The notes under the pieces were generated by a model, which searched no databases, was not told the DNA's origin, and worked only from the letters and a program-made list of their open reading frames with translations. Source: an uncultured Sanguibacteroides sp. (GTDB lineage: Bacteria; Bacteroidota; Bacteroidia; Bacteroidales; Marinifilaceae). Taken from it: 64,000 nt of DNA. The position numbers and the translations under genes were made by a program. Location: contig NZ_UQRQ01000002.1 in assembly GCF_900543425.1 (NCBI RefSeq), positions 1-64,000 of the forward strand, given 5' to 3'. Below are positions 53,433-62,884 of the stretch, piece by piece. Numbering within the stretch: the stretch's first letter is position 1; each line of letters opens with the position of its first letter.

Positions 53433-53771
53433 AATTATCCTATTAAAGTTTACAACACCTATATAAAGAATTGCAAACCTACACATATGTAAAAAGCTAA
53501 ATATCAGTAATGAAAAATAAGATAATTTGTCTTACAAAACGTTCGCTTTTTTGGACAGGGATTATATTGTTTTTATAGATAGAATTTATACTCTTGCTAT
53601 TTTGATTAAGTTCTTTATATAGAATATTTTTAAGTCGTATTTTTTCTTTATTTTTAAATTTATTATATTTGTCCATGACAATGAACGATTATTATGACAG
53701 AATTGTTTGAAAAACAATCACAAATTATCTAAATAAAATCATTATAACGTTAATCATTATTTTAGGCCGTC

Positions 53772-54065
53772 ATGAACAAAAAAGAACTTACCAAAAAAGT
53801 TGCCTCAAAGAGTGGGCTGACCCAATCATTAACTGCCAATATCGTAAATACGGTCATTGAAACGATTCGAGAATCTCTTGCAACAGGAGAAAGTGTTACA
53901 ATTCACGATTTCGGAACCTTAGCCGTAAAAAAACAAAAGCCAAGGGGACGTTTTAATCTAAACACCCACGAAGTAGAAGATGCCATCCCCAGAGAATTTA
54001 TTAAATTCATCACCAGCAAGTCTCTTAAATTACAACAAAAAAACAAAGCACATGTTTCGAATTAG
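53772..54065 (+). CDS. HU/IHF-family DNA-binding protein
   Basis: The 97-residue protein is a histone-like HU/IHF subunit: MNKKELTKKVASKSGLTQSL at the start, VTIHDFGTLAVKKQKPRGRF with the DNA-bending beta-arm, and NLNTHEVEDAIPRE in place of the more common N-P-x-T. It bends and compacts DNA. It lies upstream of the invertase on the opposite strand (divergent, 339 bases between), and HU-type proteins often assist serine invertases; that link is conjecture. A -7 box TATATTTG is at 53664-53671. Confidence 0.92.
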   Translation: MNKKELTKKVASKSGLTQSLTANIVNTVIETIRESLATGESVTIHDFGTLAVKKQKPRGRFNLNTHEVEDAIPREFIKFITSKSLKLQQKNKAHVSN

Positions 54066-54090
54066 AGAAGTAGTGAAACTCTAAAAAATG

Positions 54091-54115
54091 AGGGTAAGAT
54101 TTTATATCTTACCCT
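54091..54115. terminator. Terminator HU / pyrI
   Basis: A perfect 10-bp stem (AGGGTAAGAT and its complement) has a 5-base loop between convergent genes. T-runs are short on both sides. Confidence 0.5.
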
Positions 54116-54166
54116 TATAAATCAAAAACCGCCAACACTAAACGGTCTCTTTTTCTTATCCGTTAA

Positions 54167-54625
54167 TTAAATAATCACGATATGTTCCTGATCCGTCAAT
54201 TTTTCACAGTAGTGACATTTCAGCACGATAGGAGCGCTTCCTACCACGGCAAATTTTGTCCGGACATGCTGATTATTCGTAATGCATTTCGGATTCACAC
54301 ATTTCACAATACCCTCTACGTGTTCCGGAACACTAACCGTCTTTTTCTCTGCCACTTCAAAATCTTTGATAATATTGATTTTGGCAGAAGGAGCTACCAA
54401 AGCCAGCTTATTAATTTCATCGTCTCTCAAAAATTTATCGGAGATTTTAATAATCGCCTTTTTACCGAACTTACTACTTGACAAATTATACCCGAAAGTA
54501 ACGGTATTCTCCGTGTGTTCAATACCTAAAATATTAATCACGTCAAACAACTTATCAGCAGGGATGTGGTCTATCACCGTACCGTTTTCAACGGCACTTA
54601 CCTGTAATTCTTTTTTTGCTGCCAT
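54167..54625 (-). CDS. pyrI: Aspartate carbamoyltransferase regulatory subunit
   Basis: PyrI binds CTP/ATP and controls PyrB. The protein (152 residues from the ATG at 54625, MAAKKELQVSAVENG) has the N-terminal effector-site segment ENGTVIDHIPADK and a C-terminal four-Cys zinc site (CVNPKC and CHYC). An upstream ATG at 54646 would overlap pyrB by 7 bases and is also possible. It is directly downstream of pyrB, making the usual pyrBI pair. Confidence 0.95.
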   Translation of the reverse strand: MAAKKELQVSAVENGTVIDHIPADKLFDVINILGIEHTENTVTFGYNLSSSKFGKKAIIKISDKFLRDDEINKLALVAPSAKINIIKDFEVAEKKTVSVPEHVEGIVKCVNPKCITNNQHVRTKFAVVGSAPIVLKCHYCEKLTDQEHIVII

Positions 54626-54639
54626 ATCTTTTTTCTTTA

Positions 54640-55551
54640 TTACCATTTTAAATCTAATGCCTTAAATATAATCGCCTGACGGGTGTAAACACCATTCAAT
54701 GCTTGTTGGAAATAGTAGGCCTTTTCATTTTCATCCACATCCTCGTCGATTTCGTTTACCCGGGGTAGCGGATGTAAAATACGCATATTCGGTTTGGTCC
54801 CACTCAACATGGCGTTCTTTAAAATATACACGTTTTTCACTTTCTCATACTCTAACGGATCAGCAAATCTTTCTCGTTGCACCCGTGTCATATAAAGGAT
54901 ATCCGCTTCATTAATCACATCGTCCAATTCCGTATGTTCATAGTAGGGAATATGCAATTCATCCAGAAACAATTTATAAGCAGCCGGCATTTCTAACTCT
55001 TTGGGTGAAATGAAGTGGAATGTCGGATTGAAATGACTCATTGCTTGTAGTAAAGAATGTACCGTTCTCCCGTATTTTAAATCTCCTACCATAAAAATAT
55101 TCAGATTCTCCAGGGTTCCCTGAGTTTTATAGATAGAATAAAGATCAAGCATTGTTTGAGTCGGATGCTGGTTAGCACCGTCTCCGGCATTAATCACAGG
55201 CACGGAAGCGACCTCGCTTGCAAAACGGGCAGCTCCCTCCAAAGGATGGCGCATAACGATCAAATCGCAGTAATTATCCACCATTTTTGTTGTATCTTTC
55301 AAAGATTCTCCTTTTGTCGTACTGGAAGAAGAAGCATCGGAAAATCCTACAATCCGACCTCCCATACGACTAATTGCAGTCTCGAAACTCAACCTGGTAC
55401 GTGTTGAGGGTTCGAAAAACAAGGAAGCGACTACCTTACCGGCCAATAAATTGCGGTTCGGATTTTTTTCAAATTCTGAAGCGGTTTTCAATACTTCCAG
55501 AATCTCCTCTTTCGAGTAATCGGTAATGGATACTAAACTACGTTTGTTCAT
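54640..55551 (-). CDS. pyrB: Aspartate carbamoyltransferase catalytic subunit
   Basis: PyrB joins carbamoyl phosphate and aspartate, the first committed step of pyrimidine synthesis. The 303-residue protein has the carbamoyl phosphate site FEPSTRTRLSFETA, MRHPLEGAARF, HPTQTMLDL and the aspartate-site loop LHPLPRVNEID. It is first in the pyrBI unit. A hairpin in its upstream region (55599-55635) could end the previous transcript or act in the leader. Confidence 0.96.
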   Translation of the reverse strand: MNKRSLVSITDYSKEEILEVLKTASEFEKNPNRNLLAGKVVASLFFEPSTRTRLSFETAISRMGGRIVGFSDASSSSTTKGESLKDTTKMVDNYCDLIVMRHPLEGAARFASEVASVPVINAGDGANQHPTQTMLDLYSIYKTQGTLENLNIFMVGDLKYGRTVHSLLQAMSHFNPTFHFISPKELEMPAAYKLFLDELHIPYYEHTELDDVINEADILYMTRVQRERFADPLEYEKVKNVYILKNAMLSGTKPNMRILHPLPRVNEIDEDVDENEKAYYFQQALNGVYTRQAIIFKALDLKW

Positions 55552-55598
55552 ATTGTTTATATATTTAAAGATGTTTGCTTAAACATTTATCCATAAAA

Positions 55599-55635
55599 AA
55601 AAACCAACAATGCTATCAAAACAATGTTGGTTTTT
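55599..55635 (-). terminator. Terminator after coaBC
   Basis: AAAAACCAACA pairs with TGTTGGTTTTT around a 15-base loop. On the minus strand it is followed by a long T-run, so it should end the coaBC transcript before pyrB. Nothing else is visible in 55552-55777. Confidence 0.7.
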
Positions 55636-55777
55636 AATATCTTATCAAAACGACGTTCTCTTTTCTGCCTAAACTGGAGGCAAGAATAAAAAGTGTGCCG
55701 AATATTTTGATGTTCAATCTTCATATCGGAATACAAATATAGATATATTTCTATCCCGAACAAACTATTTTAGCAAT

Positions 55778-56977
55778 TTATTTAAAAAATTCTGCTATCC
55801 GATCGGCAATATCAATAGCCACTTCCGATTTTGTTTTTAAGTCGTAAATCCATTTATTTTCATCCTTATCGATCAGCGTTACCTTATTGGTATCTCCCCC
55901 GAAACCGGCTCCCTTATCCTGTAAGCTATTCAATACGATCAAATCCAGATTTTTCCTTTTCATTTTTGAGACGGCATTGGTTTCTTCGTCATTGGTTTCC
56001 AATGCAAATCCGACCAACAATTGTCCCGCTTTTTTCTTTCGTCCTAACTCGGCCGCAATATCTTTGGTCGGTGCCAACTCTAACTTCAGATCATCTTCTC
56101 CCCGTTTCAATTTCACAACAGCCTGTTCTCTGGGAGTAAAATCCGCCACAGCAGCACTCAAAACAGCAATATCACTTTCCGGAAAGACCGTTATAGCCGC
56201 CTGATACATTTCGGCAGCCGATTCCACATCTATTCTCCTGATCTGTCTATTGGATAATTTCAGGTTTACCGGTCCGGTAACAAGTGTTACTTCGGCCCCC
56301 CGGGCAGCCATCTCTTCGGCCAAGGCAAATCCCATTTTCCCGGAAGAGTAGTTACCGATAAAACGTACGGGATCTATTTTTTCATAGGTAGGGCCTGCCG
56401 TAATCAACACTTTCTTTCCCGTATAACACTCGTCCACGGCAAAAAAGCGGCTCATAAAAGCCACGATTTGATCCGGCTCTTCCATCCTTCCCTTTCCAAC
56501 CAACCCACTCGCCAACTCACCGCTTTCAGGTTCGATAATCAAATTTCCACAGGATTTCAACACCTGCAGGTTCCGTTGAGTAGCCGGATGAAGATACATG
56601 TCCAGATCCATGGCAGGAGCTACAACGACCGGGCACTTTGCCGATAAATAAGTTGTCAATAATAAATTATCTGCTATACCGGCAGCCATTTTCCCGATTG
56701 TATTCGCGGTAGCCGGAGCGATTAAATAGGCATCTGCCCACAACCCCAAATCCACATGTGAATTCCAATCTCCATTTTCGGGATTATAAAAATCCACCAG
56801 AATAGGATTTTTAGACAGCGTGGCCAAAGTCAAAGGAGTTATAAACTCCTTCGCTAAAGGCGTCATTATAACTTTCACGTTAGCCCCTCCTTTTACAAGA
56901 CCTCGTATTAACAGAGCCGCCTTGTAGGCAGCGATACTCCCCGTTACTCCTAATATGATATTTTTTCCCTGTAACAT
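55778..56977 (-). CDS. coaBC: Bifunctional CoaBC (Dfp)
   Basis: This 399-residue fusion carries out two steps of coenzyme A synthesis. The N-terminal CoaC flavin decarboxylase has GSIAAYKAALLIRGL, the catalytic His in SHVDLG, and the PATANTIGKMAAGIADNLL and PAMDLDMYLHP blocks. The C-terminal CoaB ligase has LITAGPTYEKIDPVRFI and NYSSGKMGFALAEE. It lies about 100 bases after rpoZ, but a terminator separates them. Confidence 0.95.
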   Translation of the reverse strand: MLQGKNIILGVTGSIAAYKAALLIRGLVKGGANVKVIMTPLAKEFITPLTLATLSKNPILVDFYNPENGDWNSHVDLGLWADAYLIAPATANTIGKMAAGIADNLLLTTYLSAKCPVVVAPAMDLDMYLHPATQRNLQVLKSCGNLIIEPESGELASGLVGKGRMEEPDQIVAFMSRFFAVDECYTGKKVLITAGPTYEKIDPVRFIGNYSSGKMGFALAEEMAARGAEVTLVTGPVNLKLSNRQIRRIDVESAAEMYQAAITVFPESDIAVLSAAVADFTPREQAVVKLKRGEDDLKLELAPTKDIAAELGRKKKAGQLLVGFALETNDEETNAVSKMKRKNLDLIVLNSLQDKGAGFGGDTNKVTLIDKDENKWIYDLKTKSEVAIDIADRIAEFFK

Positions 56978-57002
56978 ATGTCGTTTTTTTTATCATCTGA
57001 AA

Positions 57003-57040
57003 AAAAGAGGCTGTCTGAAAATTCATCCGACAGCCCTTTT
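57003..57040 (-). terminator. Terminator of bamD-rpoZ unit
   Basis: GGCTGTC (57009-57015) and GACAGCC (57029-57035) form a stem with flanking A/T pairs and a 13-base loop. A T-run follows on the minus strand. Confidence 0.6.
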
Positions 57041-57077
57041 ATCTTTTCAGATAATTTTCCCATTATCCGTTTCTAAT

Positions 57078-57434
57078 CTATTCTTCCTCTTCCTCCAACT
57101 TTATTGCTCCTTTTTCCTTTGCCGGATTACGGAAATAAAGTTCTCCATCCTCAAACTCCTGAGTAGCGATCAACACCGGTTTAGGAATACGCTCGTAATA
57201 CTTGGAAATCTCGATCTGTTCGCGATTCTCAAATATCTCTTCCAAATTATCCGCGTATGAGGCAAACTCTTGAAGTTTTCTGCTCAACTCTTCTTTCATT
57301 TCAACCGAAATCTGATTGGCACGTTTTCCAATGACAGCTACAGCTTCATAAATATTATCCGCCTTACCGGCTAACGCAGCCGTATTCCTTGTAATGGTAT
57401 TATTCGGTGCCTTTACTTTCTTAAAATCTACCAT
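57078..57434 (-). CDS. rpoZ: RNA polymerase omega-like subunit (Rpb6-type)
   Basis: The 118-residue protein resembles the Bacteroidota omega/Rpb6-type subunit: NNTITRNTAALAGKADNIYEAVAVIGKRANQI near the start is the omega core, followed by KKEL-like helices and an acidic C-terminal tail (KLEEEEE). Omega aids assembly of RNA polymerase. It starts 17 bases after bamD, an arrangement likely to give one transcript. Confidence 0.88.
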   Translation of the reverse strand: MVDFKKVKAPNNTITRNTAALAGKADNIYEAVAVIGKRANQISVEMKEELSRKLQEFASYADNLEEIFENREQIEISKYYERIPKPVLIATQEFEDGELYFRNPAKEKGAIKLEEEEE

Positions 57435-57451
57435 GGTTAATTTGAATATAA

Positions 57452-58327
57452 TTATTTATTCTGATTATTCTGACCTTCCTGATTCGTGGAATTCGTTTGA
57501 TTATTCTGTTCGTCTTCCTTATATTCGTCCGGATCATCGTATTGTTTCAGGAAGTCGTTCAAAACTTCATATTTTTTGGCCATTTCCTTCGCATATACGC
57601 TATTAGGATATTCGTCCACAAAATAATAATACTCTTCCTTTGCTGTTGTATAACGCTCGTATTTTTTATCCTCCACACTATTTACGGCCATTTCGTACTT
57701 CGAGTTAAACAACATCCACATGATCCTTTCCCGGTATTTCGTCCCGGGAAAATCTTTCAGACAATTCTCCAAGCTGACAACGGCAGCCTTATAATGTTCC
57801 CGCAAATAATAGTTTTCCGCTCCCAGATAAGCCTTGTAAGAGAGCTTATCACTCATGTCGTCCATGTATTTGTTTATTTGCTCTTTTCGTGTAGAATTGG
57901 GATAACGGCTCAGGTACAGTTGAAAATTATTCATAGCTTTTTCCGTCACCGTCTGATCCAAACGCACCCTCGGCGAAGCCAAGTAATTACAATACCCCAT
58001 CATATACAGACACTCTTCCATGTAGGAACTTTCCGGAAACATCGCCACAAACTGTTTAAACAGTTCGGCTGCATTTTCATAATCTTTTTGATTATAAGTA
58101 CAAAAAGCCCGGTAGTAAGCTATTGTTTGAGCTCTTGAGGTCCCCGCAAAAACGGTTCGAATACCGTCAAACAAATTCAAAGCCCTTGTATAATCTCCTT
58201 TATTATAATATTCTACTGCTTTTTTATACATAAGAGAATAGTCCCCACTCTTCAAAAGTTTTTGGTACTCTCCACAGGAACTCATCAGTACAATAACAAG
58301 TAGAAAACCTAAAAAATTCTTCATCAT
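57452..58327 (-). CDS. bamD: Outer-membrane assembly lipoprotein BamD
   Basis: BamD is the essential lipoprotein partner of BamA in inserting outer-membrane barrels. From the ATG at 58327 the protein has 291 residues with a lipobox at LMSSC (Cys18). TPR repeats follow: YNKGDYTRALNLFDGIRTVF, NQKDYENAAELFKQFVAMFP and LREHYKAAVVSLENCLKDFP. The longer frame to 58453 overlaps the promoter at 58349-58378 and hides the signal, so it is wrong. The C-terminus is a low-complexity Asn/Gln tail. Confidence 0.92.
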   Translation of the reverse strand: MMKNFLGFLLVIVLMSSCGEYQKLLKSGDYSLMYKKAVEYYNKGDYTRALNLFDGIRTVFAGTSRAQTIAYYRAFCTYNQKDYENAAELFKQFVAMFPESSYMEECLYMMGYCNYLASPRVRLDQTVTEKAMNNFQLYLSRYPNSTRKEQINKYMDDMSDKLSYKAYLGAENYYLREHYKAAVVSLENCLKDFPGTKYRERIMWMLFNSKYEMAVNSVEDKKYERYTTAKEEYYYFVDEYPNSVYAKEMAKKYEVLNDFLKQYDDPDEYKEDEQNNQTNSTNQEGQNNQNK

Positions 58328-58348
58328 AAGCGCTATTTTTGCATCACG

Positions 58349-58378
58349 CAAAGATAATCTATAAATATCAATATGCAA
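58349..58378 (-). promoter_or_regulatory. bamD promoter
   Basis: On the minus strand TTG (58378-58376) and TATCTTTG (58356-58349) are separated by 19 bases, a full match. It sets the bamD start at 58327 or 58324. Confidence 0.75.
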
Positions 58379-58523
58379 TAAGTTCATCCACATTTCTTTT
58401 TGAAAAAATAGGATAAAGGACAAAAACAACTTTTCAATAAAGAAATCCTTCATAATAAGAATTTTTAGTTACCTTTGCTACGCATTTGTATCAAAAATTT
58501 AAGAATTTCAAAATATTATCGAA

Positions 58524-59774
58524 GTGGACATTTTTGAAAGAGTAAAAAATCAGAAAGGAAATATCGGACAATACGCCAAGCAAGCTCACGGCTATTTTTC
58601 ATTTCCGAAATTAGAAGGAGAAATCGGTCCCAGGATGAAATTCCGCGGGAAAGAAATGTTAAACTGGAGTTTAAATAACTATATCGGTCTCGCTAATGAT
58701 CCTGAAGTAAGAAAAGCGGATGCAGAAGCAGCGGCAAAATACGGCATGGCCTATCCCATGGGAGCTCGCATGATGAGTGGGCAAACTTCTCGTCATGAAT
58801 ACCTGGAATCCCAATTAGCCGATTTCGTGGGTAAACCGGATGCATTTTTACTGAATTTCGGGTATCAGGGTATGGTTTCTATCATCGATGCCATGACTTG
58901 CCGTCATGACTGTATCGTTTACGATGCCGAAGATCATGCCTGCATTATGGATGGCCTGCGTTTATCTCCGGCAAAACGTTATGTATACCAACATAACGAT
59001 ATGGATAGTTTACGCAAACAACTCGAACGGGCAACCAAATGGGTGGAAGGTACCGGAGGCGGTATTCTCGTAATCACGGAAGGTCTTTTCGGGATGGCCG
59101 GAGATCTGGGAAAATTAGACGAGATCGTCGCCATGAAAAAAGATTTCAATTTCCGTCTATTGGTCGATGACGCTCATGGTTTCGGGACCATGGGGCCGAA
59201 CGGTGCAGGTACCGGAGATCATTTCGGAGTAATGGACCAAATAGACCTTTACTTTGCAACCTTCGCCAAAGCGATGGCCGGAATCGGAGCCTTTATTGCC
59301 TGCGAAGAAGATATATGCATGTATCTGAGATACAACATGCGTTCCCAGACATTTGCCAAATCCTTGCCTATGCCTATGGTGGAAGGAGCCATCAAACGCC
59401 TGGAGCTATTGAGGAGCAGACCGGAATTAAGAGAAAAATTATGGACGATTGTCCGGGCTTTACAAAGCGGGTTGAAAGCAGACGGATTAAACATCGGTAA
59501 AACAAATTCTCCGGTTACACCCGTTTACTTATCCGGTAGTGTTGCCGAAGGAACTCAGGTAGCGATGGATTTAAGAGAGAATTATAATCTTTTCTGTTCC
59601 ATCGTGGTTTACCCGGTGATTCCCAAAGGACAATTATTACTTCGTTTGATTCCAACGGCCATGCATACGCTGGAAGACGTGGAATACACCGTTCAAGCCT
59701 TTAAAACGGTTGCGAAGAAATTAGCTAACGGAGAATACAATAAAGAGACGGTAGTCGATGCCAATGCTTTATAA
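58524..59774 (+). CDS. Alpha-oxoamine synthase (serine palmitoyltransferase-like)
   Basis: The 416-residue PLP enzyme belongs to the family that joins an amino acid to an acyl thioester. LNWSLNNYIGLANDPEVRKAD, MGARMMSGQTSRHEYLE and LVDDAHGFGTMG mark the fold, and the PLP Lys lies in ATFAKAMAG. In Bacteroidota such enzymes make the base of sphingolipids (serine) or of sulfonolipids (cysteate). I cannot tell these apart by eye, and automatic tools often call it glycine C-acetyltransferase. No biotin or threonine genes are near, which argues against BioF and Kbl. It is a single gene. Confidence 0.82.
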   Translation: MDIFERVKNQKGNIGQYAKQAHGYFSFPKLEGEIGPRMKFRGKEMLNWSLNNYIGLANDPEVRKADAEAAAKYGMAYPMGARMMSGQTSRHEYLESQLADFVGKPDAFLLNFGYQGMVSIIDAMTCRHDCIVYDAEDHACIMDGLRLSPAKRYVYQHNDMDSLRKQLERATKWVEGTGGGILVITEGLFGMAGDLGKLDEIVAMKKDFNFRLLVDDAHGFGTMGPNGAGTGDHFGVMDQIDLYFATFAKAMAGIGAFIACEEDICMYLRYNMRSQTFAKSLPMPMVEGAIKRLELLRSRPELREKLWTIVRALQSGLKADGLNIGKTNSPVTPVYLSGSVAEGTQVAMDLRENYNLFCSIVVYPVIPKGQLLLRLIPTAMHTLEDVEYTVQAFKTVAKKLANGEYNKETVVDANAL

Positions 59775-59776
59775 TA

Positions 59777-59807
59777 AAAAAAGCCCGCCGAACGGCGGGC
59801 TTTTTTT
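59777..59807. terminator. Bidirectional terminator, G/C-rich
   Basis: AAAAAAGCCCGCCG and CGGCGGGCTTTTTTT form a very strong stem with A- and T-runs on both sides, between convergent genes. Confidence 0.88.
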
Positions 59808-59810
59808 ATT

Positions 59811-61199
59811 TTATCTTTGATAATGTCCGAATAGCAGATTAAAACCGAATCGTGCGCTCGCCGTTCGAGTACTCGTATAGTTGGCTGCCAACACATTATC
59901 CGTTACCACGAAAAATTGGAACGGACCGAATTTAGCGGTTAATGCCGCTCCTATATTAGCAAAGTCCCCGTTTATCATAGAATAAGATACCGAAGCACTA
60001 ATATTCCGAATCGGACGTAAATTAGCAGACAAGGTTACTGCCGGGAATAAACGCCCATCCATGACCGACGCTTTCAACAGACCGCCGAAATTAACCCACT
60101 CTCTCATCTGATAAGTTGCTCCCGCGTATATTTTTGCATTCAACATCGTCGTATAGGCCGCTTGCTTATCCGTTAACCGGAAACGATTTTCCAACGAATC
60201 GGTCATCTCCTCGAAGGCATCACCGAAATCCTTATAATTCGGATCATCCTTATTAAGACTATTGGAAAGGTCGGCTCCCGTCCAGTCAAAACTCGTGTTT
60301 TGTTTGAAATTATAGGTATTCTCTTCCCAACGAATAAAACCTAAATCCAGCACACTCGCGTACAAGGTCAGCTTATCCATCAATTTGTACTGAGCTCCCA
60401 AATCCACGCCGAATCCCATATTACCCGTTCCAATAAGGAATTTGGCATCGACAGCATCATCATCAAATTCGATGTTATCCCATTCCACGTATTCCCCATC
60501 TTTCGTATATTTAATCGGAGCCGAAACCCGAATATTCTGACGAGAGGATAGCCGGATCGTATCTCCGTCCGGCGAAGAGTAAACTCCCATCTTCGAATCG
60601 GTCATATCGGCATTGGCAATCCCGAACAAAACCTTAAAGCGTCCACCGACCGTCAACCGATCGTTTACTTTCTTGGATAATCCAAAACCTATTTCGTTGT
60701 ATGCCGTTACTTTTAATCCTAAACCTCCCCAGTCAAATGTCTGACCAAGATAATTGGCATTACCTTCTTTGAAGAAAGTGATAATATCTTTATTAAAACT
60801 AAAGACAATATCATTCTTTTGGGTTATATCGAATGTCGCATACCAGGAATGAATTCGAAAACCGATTGCCAGAATAGGCACTTCCGTGTTCAAAACAAGA
60901 GAATTCTTCTCCCGTAAAGCTTTATGCAAACGGTTTACATCATAGATTACAGAATCAGCCTTATCTCCCGTTCCCCATCTTAACAGGTCGTCTACTTTAA
61001 ATGCATTACTGAAATTCAAAGAGATACCGCTCAATCCGGGTATTCCCACATAGGTTTTGTACTCCGGTTGATAAGCCGGATTCAACTTCACCCGCTGAGG
61101 GGAATTGGATAAAAAATAAAGCGTATTGTTCCCGTCCTGAGCCATTACGAACCCAGGTAAGAGGACAAGGAAAGATATAATAGTAATTAATTTTTTCAT
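59811..61199 (-). CDS. DUF5723 outer-membrane protein
   Basis: The 462-residue protein has a signal peptide (MKKLITIISFLVLLPGFVMA). The mature start NTLYFLSNSPQRVKLNPAYQ is typical of DUF5723 barrels, which also show a repeating beta pattern with aromatic and Gly residues. The family is common in Bacteroidota and has no known function. It lies 18 bases after the large lipoprotein gene and is the last gene of its operon. Confidence 0.88.
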   Translation of the reverse strand: MKKLITIISFLVLLPGFVMAQDGNNTLYFLSNSPQRVKLNPAYQPEYKTYVGIPGLSGISLNFSNAFKVDDLLRWGTGDKADSVIYDVNRLHKALREKNSLVLNTEVPILAIGFRIHSWYATFDITQKNDIVFSFNKDIITFFKEGNANYLGQTFDWGGLGLKVTAYNEIGFGLSKKVNDRLTVGGRFKVLFGIANADMTDSKMGVYSSPDGDTIRLSSRQNIRVSAPIKYTKDGEYVEWDNIEFDDDAVDAKFLIGTGNMGFGVDLGAQYKLMDKLTLYASVLDLGFIRWEENTYNFKQNTSFDWTGADLSNSLNKDDPNYKDFGDAFEEMTDSLENRFRLTDKQAAYTTMLNAKIYAGATYQMREWVNFGGLLKASVMDGRLFPAVTLSANLRPIRNISASVSYSMINGDFANIGAALTAKFGPFQFFVVTDNVLAANYTSTRTASARFGFNLLFGHYQR

Positions 61200-61217
61200 C
61201 TTGAATACATTTTAATC

Positions 61218-62795
61218 TTACTTGATACCGAGTTTGACCTTCACTAACACCTTCAATTCCAGTTTGGCATCTGCCTTTACTTCTACCGGAGTTTGTCCAT
61301 TACCGGCAGTCGCCATACTGGCAATCAGAATCAGATGCTTTGTCCGTTCCAGGTTATCTATATTTGTCTCGGACAGCTCCACGATATGTTCACCCTCTTT
61401 TACCGCAATAACATTACCGTCGGCATCTATCTCCGGAACATCAATCAATTCATCCGCGTCGATCCGATCCACTTCTTGGAAATTCTCATCTACCATCAGG
61501 AACTCTTTCACCCCGATTTTCAAGGGCGTACCGTTTTTGGCCCGCAGGATCAAGGCCATCTTCTTAATCTGATCCGGGTTATCCAGATCTATATCCTTAA
61601 TGGTATCCCGGAAAGTAAGATTCTCGGCTTTAAAGTAAAGCGGTATCTCCACTTTCACGTCGGCCGATAATTCAGCGTTTTCCTCAATGACACACGCCGT
61701 TTGCATCCCTCCTTCATTAATGAATATATTACCGCTATACGCAATCGAATCTTTAGGCGGTAAGGAAAGCAGTTCATCCACATTAGAATTATCCCTCGTG
61801 TACCCTTTTTCATTTACCGTCTCACCCGTTTCGTTAAACGTGTCAAATATAAGCGGTTCACCCGTAAAATCCCTTGTTTCTCCTTCCTTATAAGCGATAA
61901 AGTCAGGCATCAATTTAATCGGAATATCAACACCTTGACTCTTCACGATCAATTTCAACGTAGGATCTGCAAAATAGAAATCCCCCGTTACATCATTCCA
62001 GAAATCGATATTCATTTCAAAACATCCCCGATCAATATTGATCATCGGGGGATTTATCTGGCCGACTACCTTATGGAATACAATATCAGACAATAAAAAT
62101 TCCAGGTTCAAAGACTCTCCGGCCGCTATTTCCACCTCCTGGTCTTTCGGTATAAAGCAACGAATCTGATAACGAACCCGATCACTCTCATCGTTCATAT
62201 CGAACTCCAGCTCCCGGTCTTCGAAAAAGATATCCGTTTGATTCGCATTCACAACCCGTTCCAACTTATAAGGATTACCTGCTTCATCTTTCACATCGGG
62301 CAAGGTCAAGGTTACGATATAATTAAAGGAGTAGGCCGGAAGCTCTCCGGAAAACCTTACCTTGGCCGAAAGAAAAGAGAGTTTTCCGATTTCTCCGAAA
62401 TCAAAATAGGTCTCCCCGTTACTGGATATATCGATATCCTGAGGTAAGTTTCCACTAATCGAATTCGGGGATAAAACAAGATTTGCATCTAATGAAACCT
62501 GTTGTTCCGGCATATCCCAGAAATCTTTTGCCTCCAGGCGCACGATGTCTTTTTCTTCATAATTAATGATAATCCGGTTATCACGTTCGATCATCGATTC
62601 ATCCGGGTCATAAGGATTCAATAAATCCCACATGGTATAATCCCCATATCCTACCGGTAGTATAAAATCTGGCTCCCATTCGATAGACTCGGTCATTTTG
62701 TCCGAGTTGAAAAGTTCCGAATCGCCACAAGAAATGATACACATACCTAATAACCCTATTATCAGGTAGAGTTTCCACACACACATTTTTGTCAT
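61218..62795 (-). CDS. Large lipoprotein of unknown function
   Basis: I do not recognise a family. The 525-residue protein has a lipoprotein signal (MCIISC, Cys23) and a long mature part rich in beta-strand and acidic residues, with stretches such as LNLEFLLSDIVFHKVVGQIN and VEIPLYFKAENLTFRDTI. No catalytic motif is visible. It is co-transcribed with the DUF5723 barrel 18 bases downstream and lies 89 bases after the beta-propeller gene, so all three probably work together at the cell surface or in the periplasm. Confidence 0.85.
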   Translation of the reverse strand: MTKMCVWKLYLIIGLLGMCIISCGDSELFNSDKMTESIEWEPDFILPVGYGDYTMWDLLNPYDPDESMIERDNRIIINYEEKDIVRLEAKDFWDMPEQQVSLDANLVLSPNSISGNLPQDIDISSNGETYFDFGEIGKLSFLSAKVRFSGELPAYSFNYIVTLTLPDVKDEAGNPYKLERVVNANQTDIFFEDRELEFDMNDESDRVRYQIRCFIPKDQEVEIAAGESLNLEFLLSDIVFHKVVGQINPPMINIDRGCFEMNIDFWNDVTGDFYFADPTLKLIVKSQGVDIPIKLMPDFIAYKEGETRDFTGEPLIFDTFNETGETVNEKGYTRDNSNVDELLSLPPKDSIAYSGNIFINEGGMQTACVIEENAELSADVKVEIPLYFKAENLTFRDTIKDIDLDNPDQIKKMALILRAKNGTPLKIGVKEFLMVDENFQEVDRIDADELIDVPEIDADGNVIAVKEGEHIVELSETNIDNLERTKHLILIASMATAGNGQTPVEVKADAKLELKVLVKVKLGIK

Positions 62796-62884
62796 AAATT
62801 ACAGTTATTATTACACTTACACTAAAATTCAGGAAACAAATATAAGGATAAAAATAAAAGACACACCAAAAATATTTAAAAATA

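Noticed and set aside
53487..53771. An invertible promoter next to the Mpi-like gene
   Set aside because: No pair of matching inverted repeats flanking a promoter could be found; one AAACGTTCG motif alone is not enough.
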